Positions 1 through 7,997 of a stretch of 64,000 nucleotides of DNA are shown here, piece by piece. Origin of the DNA: Paracoccaceae bacterium (GTDB taxonomy: Bacteria; Pseudomonadota; Alphaproteobacteria; Rhodobacterales; Rhodobacteraceae); assembly GCA_029862205.1 (NCBI GenBank), contig JAOTXT010000008.1:1-64000 (forward strand), read 5' to 3'. Position 1 is the first letter of the stretch. Every line of letters begins with the position of its first letter. A program made the position numbers and the translations under genes. Under the pieces are notes generated by a model. That model was given only the letters and a program-made list of their open reading frames with translations, searched no databases and was not told the DNA's origin.

Positions 1-246
1 GCCGGCCCCACCGAAGATCGGCGCGAGGTAGAGCCCATCGGCGAAGCCCATGCCATACGAGCCACCCGCGCCCCCGGCCCCGGCCACGCCGGATACGCCC
101 ATGCCCTTCAGCGCCTTGCGCTTCATCTTGCGCCGGCGCGCTTCGTGGCGGTCAAGCAGGGGCACGATCTCGTCCTGGAACACCCGGGCGAAGCCGCGCT
201 CGATCTCCGAGCGTTCGGTGAAGCTGTAGGCGGGGGGCGTCGCCAT
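1..246 (-). CDS. DUF3137-like protein, N-terminal part (runs off the window)
   Basis: The reading frame starts at an ATG at 246 and continues past the left edge, so only about 82 N-terminal residues are visible. They comprise a short acidic/basic helix (FARVFQDEIVPLLDRHEAR) followed by a Lys/Arg stretch and then a Gly/Ala-rich segment that could begin a membrane span. This resembles the N-terminus of DUF3137 membrane-associated proteins, but the match is from memory and the diagnostic part lies outside the window. The start is only 5 nt downstream of the stop of the metallo-beta-lactamase-fold gene at 252-1115, so the genes are probably co-transcribed on the minus strand. Function unknown. 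Confidence 0.45.
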   Translation of the reverse strand, partial: MATPPAYSFTERSEIERGFARVFQDEIVPLLDRHEARRRKMKRKALKGMGVSGVAGAGGAGGSYGMGFADGLYLAPIFGGAG

Positions 247-251
247 GGTCG

Positions 252-1115
252 TCAGTCGACCTCGCCCGATTCCTGCAGCCAGCGCGCCATGCCCTGGACG
301 TTCAGGTCGCGCCAGCGCTCATAAGCGCCGAGATCCGCATAGGCGCTGGTGTCGAGGGTCTCGACCACCTCGTCGATGCCCTTGCCGGCCTTGAGCTCGG
401 CCGCGACCGCGCCGCGGAGCCATTCGATGTATTCCCGCGCGGCCGTGGCGTCGGCCTTCTCGCCCAGCCGGCTGTGGCCCGGGGCCAGGATCTGGAAATC
501 GAGGCCCTCGACCCGCTCGATCTGTTCGATCAGCCCGGCGATGTCGGCGCCCGGGAAATCGCGATAGGGCAGGCGCCCGGGGGACACGGCGTCGACGATG
601 AAGGCGACGTTCTCGGGTCTGACGACCAGGGCGAGCAGATCGGTTCCGTGGCCGGGCCCCAGATAGGTCAGCTCGAACCGGTGCCCGCCCGAGCGGAAAT
701 TCAGCCGCTCGGAGAAGCGGATGTCCGGGGCGACGCCGTCCATCTGGTCGGGCGCATTTTCCTGGGCGATCACCGTAGCGGTGTCGGCAAGGACCGTGCC
801 GCCCGAGGCATGGTCTCCATGGCTGTGGCTGTAGATCAGATGCGTGACAGGCCTGTCGAACCGCGACGCGATCTCGGCCTCGAGCCAACGCGCGGCATCG
901 GCGCTGATCGGGTCGACCACGACCACGCCGTCGCTGGTATCGACCACCAGCGCATAGTGGAAATTGTTCTGAAAGCGCCAGACATTGCCGGCGACCTGGG
1001 TCAATTCGCGGACCGTGTCCTGGGCAAATGCCGGGCCGGCGGTTCCAAAGGGCGACAGAAGGAATGCGCCGAGCAAGCCCAGGAGCAGGGCCTTGGTGGA
1101 GATGGTTCGAAGCAT
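252..1115 (-). CDS. Secreted metallo-beta-lactamase-fold hydrolase (intact metal sites)
   Basis: A 287-residue protein with a cleavable Sec signal (cleavage expected after about residue 31, ...GPAFAQ) and an MBL fold. All usual metal ligands are visible: H97, H99, D101 and H102 (SHSHGDH), H156 (GPGHGTD), D175 and H214 (LAPGH). A dinuclear metal hydrolase acting in the periplasm is therefore expected; the substrate is unknown. The start ATG has a strong GGGAGGA Shine-Dalgarno. It follows a close paralogue (1147-2004) by about 30 nt, in the same direction, and precedes the DUF3137-like gene. The pair looks like a tandem duplication. It is not a clear class B beta-lactamase: it lacks family-specific motifs I would trust, so only the fold is called. 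Confidence 0.85.
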   Translation of the reverse strand: MLRTISTKALLLGLLGAFLLSPFGTAGPAFAQDTVRELTQVAGNVWRFQNNFHYALVVDTSDGVVVVDPISADAARWLEAEIASRFDRPVTHLIYSHSHGDHASGGTVLADTATVIAQENAPDQMDGVAPDIRFSERLNFRSGGHRFELTYLGPGHGTDLLALVVRPENVAFIVDAVSPGRLPYRDFPGADIAGLIEQIERVEGLDFQILAPGHSRLGEKADATAAREYIEWLRGAVAAELKAGKGIDEVVETLDTSAYADLGAYERWRDLNVQGMARWLQESGEVD

Positions 1116-1146
1116 GAATTTTCCTCCCGCTTAGAAATTTCTTCAA

Positions 1147-2004
1147 TCAGGGGACTTGGCCCGATTCCTTCAGCCACCGCGCCATGCCCTGGATATTGAG
1201 GTCGCGCCAGACGTCATAGGCGAGCAGGTTCGAATATGCGCTCGTATCCAAGTCCTCTACCACCTGATCGACGCTTTTGCCTGCTTTGATCTCGGCGGCG
1301 ACGGCGTCGCGCAGCCACTCCAGATAGTCGCGCCCCGCGACGAGATCGGCCTTGGTGCCAAGCCGGCCATTGCCGGGCGCCAGGATCTCGAAATCCAGGC
1401 TCTCGACCTTTTTGATCTGGTCGATCATGTCGCCGACATCGACCCCCGGAAAGTCTTTGTAGCCGATCCGGCCCGGCGAGATGAGATCGACCACGAAGGC
1501 AACATTCTCGGGCCTGATCACCATTGCGACCAGATCGGTGCCGTGGCCCGGGCCCAGATAGGTCAGCTCGATCGTATGATCGCCCGAGCTGAGCGTCATC
1601 CGCTCGGAGAACCGGTAGTCCGGCACCACGCGGTGGATTTCCGCGGGCGCGTTCTCATGCGCGATCACGGTGGCCGTGTCGGCGAAGACGCGCCCGCCCG
1701 AGGCGCTGTCCAGATGGCTGTGGCTGTAGACCAGATGGGTGACGGGTTTGGCGAAACGGCTGGCGATGATCTCGTCCAGCCAGGTTGCGGCGCTGGGGCT
1801 GATCGGGTCGGTCACGATCACCCCATCCTCGGTATCGATTACGACCGAGAAGTGGAACTTGTTCTGGAACCGCCAGACATTGCCGGCGATGTGGCTAAGC
1901 CGACGGGCGTCGTCCTGCGCTGCGGCCGGGCCAAAGAGCGGCCCAGGCACAAGCACGGCGGCCAGGCATCCAGCCATCAGCACCGAAGCTATGGCGTTGC
2001 GCAT
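1147..2004 (-). CDS. Secreted metallo-beta-lactamase-fold paralogue lacking second-metal ligands
   Basis: A 285-residue secreted protein with a Sec signal and overall similarity to the downstream MBL protein along its whole length (both read AGNVWRFQN near the mature N-terminus and SHSHxDxASGG). Site-1 ligands remain (H95, H97, H154), as do D99 and D173. The fourth position of the HxHxDH motif is Ser (S100) and the C-terminal LAPGH histidine is Asn (N212). Both lost residues belong to metal site 2 in MBL enzymes. This copy may bind one metal, have a changed activity, or be a non-catalytic partner. The start is taken at the ATG at 2004 with upstream GGGAG; an in-frame GTG exists at 2016. Confidence 0.82.
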   Translation of the reverse strand: MRNAIASVLMAGCLAAVLVPGPLFGPAAAQDDARRLSHIAGNVWRFQNKFHFSVVIDTEDGVIVTDPISPSAATWLDEIIASRFAKPVTHLVYSHSHLDSASGGRVFADTATVIAHENAPAEIHRVVPDYRFSERMTLSSGDHTIELTYLGPGHGTDLVAMVIRPENVAFVVDLISPGRIGYKDFPGVDVGDMIDQIKKVESLDFEILAPGNGRLGTKADLVAGRDYLEWLRDAVAAEIKAGKSVDQVVEDLDTSAYSNLLAYDVWRDLNIQGMARWLKESGQVP

Positions 2005-2140
2005 TGCAATTCCCACTCCCAGACCGAGTTCCGGCGGCTCGGATCAACCTAGCGGCAGCGAACGAGTCGGCAAAGCCGCAATGGGTGATATATGATCGGA
2101 GGGATCGGCGATTGCAAAGGCGGGCGAAAAAGGAGGCGAC

Positions 2141-2767
2141 ATGGCGGGTGTGCGGCTGGACCATCTGGTGATCGCGGCGGCAAGCCTGGAGGAAGGGCGC
2201 GCCTGGGCCGAGGATAAACTGGGCGTGGGACCGGCCGGCGGCGGCGTCCACGCGGCAATGGGCACCCACAACGCGCTCTGGGGCCTGGGGGATTGCTATC
2301 TCGAGGTGATCGCGGTCGATCCGGACGGCGCGCGCCCGGACCGTCCGCGCTGGTTCGGCTTCGACGACGCGGAGGTCCAATCCCAGCTTGCACAGGGGCC
2401 GGTCCTGATCACCTGGGCGGTCTCGGTGGATGACCTGGACGCGATCTCGCCGCCCGTCGAGTGCGATCCGCCGCTGTCGCTGGCGCGAGACGATCTGACC
2501 TGGCAGGTGGTGCTGCCGCGCGGCGCGGCCCTGCCGCTGGGCGGTGCCTGGCCGCTGACAATCCGCTGGACCGGTGGCCTGCATCCGGCCAGGCGATTGG
2601 GCGACCAGGGGTTGGGCTTCGAGGGCCTGGAGATCTCCGGCGCGGGCGCCGGGGCGGCCCAACGCGCGCTGGGCGCGGTCGAGGGTCCGATCCGCTTCCT
2701 GCCCGGAGAGGGCGCGACCCGGCTAACGGCGCGGATCCGGACCGCTGATGGTGTGATTGAACTCTAG
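2141..2767 (+). CDS. VOC/glyoxalase-like domain protein (Glyoxalase_3 type)
   Basis: A 208-residue cytoplasmic protein. The N-terminal half reads [14 protein letters not shown]...LGVGP...G.H..MGTHNAL...YLEVIAVDP, the pattern of the glyoxalase-like Glyoxalase_3 family in the vicinal oxygen chelate superfamily. His and Glu residues in LDHLV, MGTHN and YLEV could form a metal site. The reaction cannot be deduced. AAAAAGGAGGCGAC immediately upstream gives a good Shine-Dalgarno for the ATG at 2141. It is transcribed divergently from the MBL pair and ends just before a strong inverted repeat that separates it from the convergent chromate transporter gene. Confidence 0.75.
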   Translation: MAGVRLDHLVIAAASLEEGRAWAEDKLGVGPAGGGVHAAMGTHNALWGLGDCYLEVIAVDPDGARPDRPRWFGFDDAEVQSQLAQGPVLITWAVSVDDLDAISPPVECDPPLSLARDDLTWQVVLPRGAALPLGGAWPLTIRWTGGLHPARRLGDQGLGFEGLEISGAGAGAAQRALGAVEGPIRFLPGEGATRLTARIRTADGVIEL

Positions 2768-2813
2768 ACCAAAACCGTTTCAGACTGAATCAGTCTGATC
2801 CGGTTTTGCTCTA
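2762..2813. terminator. Bidirectional terminator / palindromic element
   Basis: A nested palindrome: outer CTAGA/TCTAG, then CAAAACCG/CGGTTTTG (2770-2777 and 2801-2808) and inner CAGACTG-AAT-CAGTCTG (2781-2797). It lies between two convergent genes and carries T-rich sequence on both strands, as expected for a shared rho-independent terminator. Similar palindromes are, from memory, dispersed in alphaproteobacterial genomes. Confidence 0.7.
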
Positions 2814-2819
2814 GCGCCT

Positions 2820-4052
2820 TTAGAGCAGGCCGATCAGGCCCAAGATCAGGCCCGCTGCGACGCCAAGTCCGACCAGCGCCAGCATCCCCGCTTTCAGGCG
2901 GAAAACCAGGACCAGCGCGATGGTGAAGAGCGCAAGTTTGACCCATTCCGGCTGCGCGATCCCCCCGGGCAGGAAACTCGCCTCGGCCAGGTAGAGCGCG
3001 AGGTTCAGGATCACGCCCACAACCGCCGCCGAAACTCCAGCCAGCGCCCGGCGCGCCCAGGGCACGTTCTGGATCCGCTCGACCGCGGGGGCGAAGCCCA
3101 GGATCAGCATGAACGAGGGGGCGAAGGTGTAGAAGGTGGCGAGCGCCGCGCTGAGCGCGCCCGCCGCCCCGGTGCCGGCCGCCGACCAGCCGGCGAAGAA
3201 ACCCGCATAGGTGTTGACCAGGATCAGGGGCCCCGGCGTGGCTTCGGCGATGGCGAGCCCGTTCAGCATCTGGCCCGCATCGAGCCAGCCATAGGTCTCG
3301 ACCGCACTTTCCGCAACGAAAGGCAGCACCGCATAGGCGCCTCCGAAGGTTACGAAGGCGGCGGTGGTGAAAAGCTCGGCGACGCCGTGCCAGGGATGGT
3401 GGCCGAGGGCCGTGGCAACCAGCGCGTAGACCGTCAAGACCAGGGCCGCGGTGATGCCGCAGATGACCGCAAGGTGGCGCCAAAGGCCGGGGCCGGCCTC
3501 GGCCTGCGGCTGCGCCTCGCGGTCCCCGCCGATGATCAGCCCCGCGATCGCCGCCAGCGCGATGATCAGGGGAAAGGGCAGGCCCGCCAGGTAAAGCCCG
3601 GCGAAAGCGGCCACGGCCAAGGCCCAATGTGCCGGCGCGGTCAGGGCGCGGCGGGCGATCTTCAGCATGGCGCCTAGAACCAGGGCGATCACCACGGGCT
3701 GGACACCCGCAAAGACCGCGGCGACCAGCGGCACTTGCCCATGAGCGGCGGCCAGCCAGGCGAGCCCAATCATCAGCGCGGCGCCCGGCAGGATGAAGGC
3801 CAGTCCCGCTGCCAGCCCGCCGGCGATCCCATGCAGCCGCCAGCCGAGCCAGGTGGCAAGCTGCTGGGCCTCCGGCCCGGGCAGCATCATCGAGAACGAG
3901 AGCCCCCGGTCGAAGGCCTGCGCAGGCACCCAGCCCCGGCGCTCGACAATTTCCTGCTGCATGAGCGCGATCTGGCCCGCTGGCCCGCCGAAAGACAGCA
4001 AGCCGATCTTCAGGTGCACCTTGAGCGCTTGCGCGAAGTCAGGCTTTGCCAT
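2820..4052 (-). CDS. chrA: Chromate efflux transporter ChrA
   Basis: A 410-residue, two-domain (long-chain) CHR transporter that would export chromate across the inner membrane. It contains the typical LLSFGGPAGQIALMQ and MLPGPEAQQLATWLGWRLHG sequences in the first half and a second CHR-like half beginning near the FTTAAFVTFGGAYAVLPFV segment, with about ten hydrophobic helices. The start is set at the ATG at 4052 because GGAGGG sits 5-6 nt upstream; an ATG four codons earlier overlaps that ribosome-binding sequence. It overlaps the end of the rhodanese gene by 14 nt, so the two are translationally coupled. No chrB-type regulator is visible. Confidence 0.9.
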   Translation of the reverse strand: MAKPDFAQALKVHLKIGLLSFGGPAGQIALMQQEIVERRGWVPAQAFDRGLSFSMMLPGPEAQQLATWLGWRLHGIAGGLAAGLAFILPGAALMIGLAWLAAAHGQVPLVAAVFAGVQPVVIALVLGAMLKIARRALTAPAHWALAVAAFAGLYLAGLPFPLIIALAAIAGLIIGGDREAQPQAEAGPGLWRHLAVICGITAALVLTVYALVATALGHHPWHGVAELFTTAAFVTFGGAYAVLPFVAESAVETYGWLDAGQMLNGLAIAEATPGPLILVNTYAGFFAGWSAAGTGAAGALSAALATFYTFAPSFMLILGFAPAVERIQNVPWARRALAGVSAAVVGVILNLALYLAEASFLPGGIAQPEWVKLALFTIALVLVFRLKAGMLALVGLGVAAGLILGLIGLL

Positions 4053-4392
4053 CGGGCCCTCCAAGCGGCTGGGTCTCGGCGCCTGCGCCTTTCAGTGCCG
4101 CGAAACCACCCTCGACGTAGTGAACATCACGGCCATGGAGCATCAAGAGCGCGCAGGCGAATTGGCTGACCTCGTGGCCATGGACGCAGAAGACGATCAG
4201 CGGGCGCTCGTCTTCGGTCAGTGGATCGTCGTGGCCGAGCGCGAAGGGATCGCGGATCAGCGCCCCCGGCAGCGCCTCGCCCGAGGCGGTTCGGGCTTCG
4301 GGCTTGCGCAGATCGATCAGCACGGCCTCGCCGGATTGGTGGCGGGCGAGCGCGGTTCCGGCATCGAGATTGGGAAGGGTGAAGTCAGGCAT
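4039..4392 (-). CDS. Rhodanese-like domain protein
   Basis: A 117-residue single rhodanese domain. The active-site loop CVHGHEV with Cys69 is intact, so a persulfide-carrying sulfurtransferase activity is possible. It starts at the ATG at 4392, preceded by a GAGGGAG Shine-Dalgarno; a longer frame upstream has no coding character. It overlaps chrA by 14 nt. Rhodanese genes next to chrA are recurrent and may link thiol/sulfur chemistry to oxyanion stress, but no direct role in chromate export can be read from the sequence. Confidence 0.85.
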   Translation of the reverse strand: MPDFTLPNLDAGTALARHQSGEAVLIDLRKPEARTASGEALPGALIRDPFALGHDDPLTEDERPLIVFCVHGHEVSQFACALLMLHGRDVHYVEGGFAALKGAGAETQPLGGPDGKA

Positions 4393-4510
4393 GATACATC
4401 GCTCCCTCAAGCAAGGGGATTGATGCGATGCTTGGGCAGGGACTGCCTGACAGCGGGAGATCGCGCTACCCCGCATCTGGGAAAGTAGCGCCGGAGCCTC
4501 GGATTGGCAA

Positions 4511-4825
4511 TCACGCGATCAGAGCCTTCAAGCGCGCCTCCAAAGCGTCGGGATCGCCCGCGATCTCGAGCGTCTTGACCCGCGCGGCATCGCCCGAGAC
4601 CAGAGCCACCGAGGATTTCGGGACGCCGAGCGCCTTGGCGACCAGCTTGATCAGGGCCGTGTTGGCCGCGCCCCCGACCGGCGGACTGGCGACCTTGGCC
4701 AAGAGGCGGGACCGGCCCGTTTCGTCCGTCCGGATGCCGCCCAGAGCATCGCGGCCGGCCCTGGGCGTCAGCCGCACCCTCAGGCGCAGGCCGCTCGCGG
4801 TTTGCGTCCAGGCGCGCGCCGCCAC
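4511..4825 (-). CDS. DUF167 (YggU) family protein
   Basis: A 104-residue protein of the conserved DUF167/YggU family, recognised by LRLRVRLTPRAGRDAL...KVASPPVGGAANTALIKLVAKALGVPKSSV. The biochemical function is unknown across the family. It starts with GTG directly abutting the stop codon of the YggT gene (TGA-GTG), so the two are translationally coupled; yggT-yggU adjacency is widely conserved in proteobacteria. Confidence 0.9.
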   Translation of the reverse strand: MAARAWTQTASGLRLRVRLTPRAGRDALGGIRTDETGRSRLLAKVASPPVGGAANTALIKLVAKALGVPKSSVALVSGDAARVKTLEIAGDPDALEARLKALIA

Positions 4826-5122
4826 TCAGCCGCCATAGGCCATCGGAGCGAGGTTGTTGTAGACGACGATCTGCAGCGCGTAGAGCCCCACCAGCGCGAT
4901 CATCGGCGCGATGTCGATTCCGCCCAGATCCGGCAGCATCCGGCGGATCGGCCGGTAGACCGGCTCGGTCAGCCGGTTGAGCCCATGCCAGATCTGCGCG
5001 ACTACCGGCTGGCGCAGATTCACGATGTCGAAATTGATCAGCCAGCTCAGCACCACATGGGCGATGATGATGAAGAAGCAGATATCGACGATCAGGCCGA
5101 AGATCATCAGGAACGAGGCCAT
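4826..5122 (-). CDS. YggT family membrane protein
   Basis: A 98-residue inner-membrane protein with two hydrophobic segments flanking the conserved LTEPVYRPIRRMLPDLGGIDIAPMI sequence region of YggT (key residues near 45-68). Family members are linked to osmotic tolerance and to septum/chloroplast-division-like roles, but the mechanism is not known. The ATG at 5122 has AAGGAG about 8 nt upstream, which is why the longer frame starting at 5230 is not used. It forms a two-gene unit with the DUF167 gene. Confidence 0.9.
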   Translation of the reverse strand: MASFLMIFGLIVDICFFIIIAHVVLSWLINFDIVNLRQPVVAQIWHGLNRLTEPVYRPIRRMLPDLGGIDIAPMIALVGLYALQIVVYNNLAPMAYGG

Positions 5123-5290
5123 GCGGGGCTCCTTTAGGCGAGTTCGGGGAGGCCGGTGCGGAACCCCTGGTCTGTAGCCGCCCGCGCCCGTGCGATCAAG
5201 GCCGGGCGCGGCGCCCGCGGGCGGCCCCATGCCGCTTGACAGCCAGCACGCCCGGGCATAGACGAAGCGCGCGCCGGAACGGTGGCACCT

Positions 5291-5366
5291 GGGGCCGTAG
5301 CTCAGTTGGGAGAGCGCTGCAATCGCACTGCAGAGGTCAGGGGTTCAAATCCCCTCGGCTCCACCA
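5291..5366 (+). tRNA. tRNA-Ala (anticodon CGC)
   Basis: A 76-nt cloverleaf with a 7-bp acceptor stem, GCTC/GAGC D-stem, CTGCA/TGCAG anticodon stem with loop ATCGCAC, AGGGG/CCCCT T-stem around TTCAAAT, and an encoded CCA end. Position 34-36 is CGC, reading GCG (Ala). The G3:U70 wobble pair, the alanine identity element, is present. Confidence 0.95.
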
Positions 5367-5381
5367 CTTTACAAAGGTAAG

Positions 5382-5397
5382 CGTTTAATATTAAACG
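5382..5397. repeat. Perfect 16-bp palindrome downstream of tRNA-Ala
   Basis: CGTTTAATATTAAACG is a perfect palindrome 16 nt after the tRNA end. It could be the tRNA terminator, a protein-binding site, or part of a recombination site. No second copy was noticed. Confidence 0.5.
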
Positions 5398-5500
5398 ACT
5401 TTGCCGACATGCGGTCGATCCTTCCCCACACAAACCTCCACTTTCAGCACTGAAAACCAGTGATCCAGGTGCAATTCGCACCCTGAGAATGGAGGATGAC

Positions 5501-5956
5501 ATGACCAACGATATCACCCGCCGTACTGCCCTTGCCGCGCCTGCCGTCCTGTTGCCGGTGGCCGCTGGCGCGAGTGGGACTTCAAAGTCCAAATCGGAAC
5601 CCAACACCACCGATCCCGCCGTGATCGCCTATCAGAATTGGACCGAGAGCTTCGATCGCATGGTTGCAGCATACCGGGCTCACCCCGAGGATGATTATCA
5701 CCCGATCATTCTGGCGACGGACACACATGAATGGGATATGAGGTTGGTCCTGGCCTCCACCACCGCGACCACGCTTGCCGGGCTTCTGTGCCAACTTCGC
5801 CTAGGGTTCGGAATCTACAGCGATCGTCAGAGCGATGATTTCGCGTTCGGCAGTCCCGATAGTTTTGAGCTCCAGGGATGGAAGGACGATCTTGACGGGC
5901 GGCTCTATCGGAGCGTCTTCGCGGGGGCCAAGTGGATCATGGAGGCCCAGGCATGA
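5501..5956 (+). CDS. Exported hypothetical protein with twin-arginine signal
   Basis: A 151-residue protein of unknown family. The N-terminus TNDITRRTALAAPAVLLPVA is a plausible Tat signal (RR followed by a hydrophobic stretch), ending near GASGTSKSKSE. The mature part is Asp/Trp-rich and has no motif I recognise. The start is the ATG at 5501 because GGAGGA lies just upstream; a 4-codon-earlier ATG overlaps that sequence. The stop overlaps the next start as ATGA (5953-5956), so it forms an operon with the following small gene. It lies in the accessory region downstream of the tRNA. Confidence 0.6.
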   Translation: MTNDITRRTALAAPAVLLPVAAGASGTSKSKSEPNTTDPAVIAYQNWTESFDRMVAAYRAHPEDDYHPIILATDTHEWDMRLVLASTTATTLAGLLCQLRLGFGIYSDRQSDDFAFGSPDSFELQGWKDDLDGRLYRSVFAGAKWIMEAQA

Positions 5957-6180
5957 CCAGCATGATCGACTGGGACGCCGCCCCCGAGCGGTTGACCGCG
6001 GTCACCAGCGACCGTGAGGTGCTGGACGGCTTCGAGCGGCTGGTCATCAACCGCGACGTTGACGACGCGTTCCTGGCCGCTGTGTGCCGCGCAGCGATTT
6101 CGTTCGACTACTTCCTGCTTGGCAAGGGAAAGCCCTACACTGGCAAGGTGTCGGCAAGATTAGAACCGGCCCAGATGTAA
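5953..6180 (+). CDS. Small hypothetical protein, coupled to the Tat-signal protein
   Basis: A 75-residue cytoplasmic acidic protein of unknown family, starting at the ATG that overlaps the preceding stop (ATGA). It has the look of a small helical partner protein (MIDWDAAPERLTAVTSD near the N-terminus). It is followed after 24 nt by a strong terminator. Nothing in the sequence indicates function; the tight coupling suggests it works with, or is regulated with, the upstream exported protein. Confidence 0.55.
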   Translation: MTSMIDWDAAPERLTAVTSDREVLDGFERLVINRDVDDAFLAAVCRAAISFDYFLLGKGKPYTGKVSARLEPAQM

Positions 6181-6204
6181 GGCCCGCTGGGCTGCGAACG
6201 AAAA

Positions 6205-6231
6205 GAAGGGCGCCCAATTTAGGCGCCCTTC
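6205..6231. terminator. Bidirectional terminator
   Basis: GAAGGGCGCC-CAATTTA-GGCGCCCTTC forms a perfect 10-bp stem. It sits between the end of the plus-strand gene pair and the end of the convergent Flp pilin gene, so it probably serves both. Confidence 0.85.
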
Positions 6232-6255
6232 GATATCTAGGTGCTACGTCGGCGA

Positions 6256-6471
6256 TTACGGGTTCTGGTTTTCCAGAGTGCCGATGTTCACGCCCGCGCC
6301 GGCAGACTCCAACGTCGAGTTGACGCTCGAGACCAGCGTGGACACGCCGTTGTTGAAGATCGCGTAAACGACCATGATACCGAGCAGCAGGATGCCAGCC
6401 GTCAGAGCGACCCAATCGATGGTGATGGCGCCGGCATCGTCGGCAATGAAATTCAAGATTATTCTGTGCAT
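6256..6471 (-). CDS. Orphan Flp/type IVb pilin-like protein
   Basis: A 71-residue protein with a short charged leader and a single hydrophobic helix (GAITIDWVALTAG then LLLGIMVVYAIF), the pattern of alphaproteobacterial Flp/Fap-type pilins. The usual Glu of the prepilin motif is replaced by Asp (TIDW), which is common in Rhodobacterales homologues as I remember them. The product would be an inner-membrane prepilin processed by a prepilin peptidase. No tad/cpa export genes are within the window, so assembly would depend on a distant locus. A weak GGAAAGAG ribosome site precedes the ATG. Confidence 0.75.
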   Translation of the reverse strand: MHRIILNFIADDAGAITIDWVALTAGILLLGIMVVYAIFNNGVSTLVSSVNSTLESAGAGVNIGTLENQNP

Positions 6472-7002
6472 TTGGCTCTTTCCATGGGAGTTATCGTCGA
6501 GAGTTCATGAACTCAAAACATTATCAGTTTTTGAATATAATTGAACTGGCCAGTATAATTAATTGTCCGATTGCTACTATAGATTTAAATATGTATCGAA
6601 TCTCTTGGTTAAGTTGAGATTTGATCCTGAGCGTACCCGCGGTTTCTGTTTGCCGCAAATTTCATCTGCATGACATTGGTAGCAATCCGCAGTCGATTGC
6701 TATCCTGCGATTTTTTCAGCCACTGGACAGGTTGCGCGGATTCTGGACGCGTGGTGGCCGCTTCGCTTGTTGCCTACTCGCCGGAGCAGCCACCCTTTAC
6801 CGAAAGATGTTGGCGCCTGACGGGTTATCCGATCGACCAGAGGTTGTCTGGTCAGTCACCAAGCCATTTGATGACGAATGGCCGTCGCACCCAGTCCCTC
6901 GCGGCGGCCTATTCTTGACAACTAATCGAACAAAGAGCGCCAGAGTTGAGAGATAGAGAAAGCCTGATGCGTGCGGCATCGGGAATAGGAATGATATCGC
7001 CG
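6472..7002. other. Non-coding stretch, lower GC
   Basis: About 530 nt without a gene I can support. The first 130 nt upstream of the pilin gene are AT-rich and probably hold its promoter. The open frames in the remainder have no ribosome sites and read as low-confidence translations. Confidence 0.5.
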
Positions 7003-7449
7003 TCACTCGTCTTCCGAAAGTAGACGTGAGCGCTCTCTTGCATGATCGATCATCTCCCGCTTTCGCTCGCGCTCTTCGCTCAGCAGGGCGGCATGTCGTT
7101 CGTCGTCACTGCTCATTGGAAGTGAGACCGGAATCTCGAAACGAATGCGGCTCAGCTGCTCTCCAGACGTCGCACTCTCCCTCATTGTGCTCAGATCAAC
7201 GGGAAGAACCTTCATCTTGCCGCCTGTTTCACCAGTGGTCTCATTCGCGACCGTTACCGCCACGTCGAAAGCGACAGTTTGGATGCGCCGAACATCTTCG
7301 TGCGATGTATGCTCTTCAGACTGATCGTTTTCAGTGTGAGACTGTGCAGGATTGATCAGCGCTTCCGACCCATCATACTTTGCTTGCAGCTCGGTAACCG
7401 CATCGATGATCGAGCAGAGCGTTTCTTCGACGAGATCTTTCAGGTTCAC
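7003..7449 (-). CDS. Hypothetical protein (possible trypco2-like beta domain)
   Basis: A 148-residue soluble acidic protein. Layout: an N-terminal amphipathic helix (LKDLVEETLCSIIDAVTEL), a Glu/Ser/His-rich linker, a beta-rich central region (VAFDVAVTVANETTGETGG then LSRIRFEIPVSLP), and a highly charged C-terminal helix (EERERKREMIDHARERSRL). The central pattern is reminiscent of small trypsin-co-occurring (trypco2) domains that accompany proteases or signalling proteins, but this is a weak, memory-based similarity. The start is GTG at 7449 with GGAGG 9 nt upstream. No operon partner. Confidence 0.5.
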   Translation of the reverse strand: MNLKDLVEETLCSIIDAVTELQAKYDGSEALINPAQSHTENDQSEEHTSHEDVRRIQTVAFDVAVTVANETTGETGGKMKVLPVDLSTMRESATSGEQLSRIRFEIPVSLPMSSDDERHAALLSEERERKREMIDHARERSRLLSEDE

Positions 7450-7997
7450 TGGACGTCCTCCATCTCTCTGAGGCGGACCGTGATGCTCGAACAGTGTACC
7501 TACATAGGCACTTACAAGCTACCGGCCTGATGAAGCGCATCCAGCTTAGACTAGCGTTTCTCTGTGTATCCGGATCAACATTGATCTAAGAGTTTGGGAA
7601 CGCGAAAAGAGTCGTGGAACGCCTCCTCGATTGACCCGTTCACTCGGCGGCGTGATCGAGTGCGCCAAGAAATTTTAATTAATCTCTGAAAGGTTTCGAT
7701 TTGCCACGTGTTGTCTGATCGAGACGCTTCCAAGAGCGACCTTCAGATGTGCAGTGTGCGTGCTTAAGGTTTCTTCGTTATGCGTAACTGGACCGGTTCT
7801 GTCCAATTGCCAACGCGGCGGTGTCCGCACAGGCAGCGTAAATAGAGTGTCCCAGTAGTCGTGTAGCAGGGGCCGCCCCAGGTAGGTTGGGGCGATCGCT
7901 TGTTTCTGGGCGAAGAGTCGAGACCTCACCAACTACACGCGATAGATGAAAATGAGCTCCAAAATTTCGAGGGGGCCTCCAAAGAAAACAGCGGCCG
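7450..7997. other. Intergenic stretch with possible gene decay
   Basis: About 550 nt with no supported gene. A minus-strand frame at 7675-7932 (beginning MVRSRLFAQKQAIAPTY) has no ribosome site or recognised domain. The right side abuts a 5'-truncated spermidine-synthase-like remnant, so this may be decayed sequence. Confidence 0.4.

Noticed and set aside
252..2004. Class B beta-lactamases
   Set aside because: Fold and ligand pattern are MBL-like, but other MBL-fold families share them and one copy lacks site-2 ligands, so antibiotic resistance is not supported.
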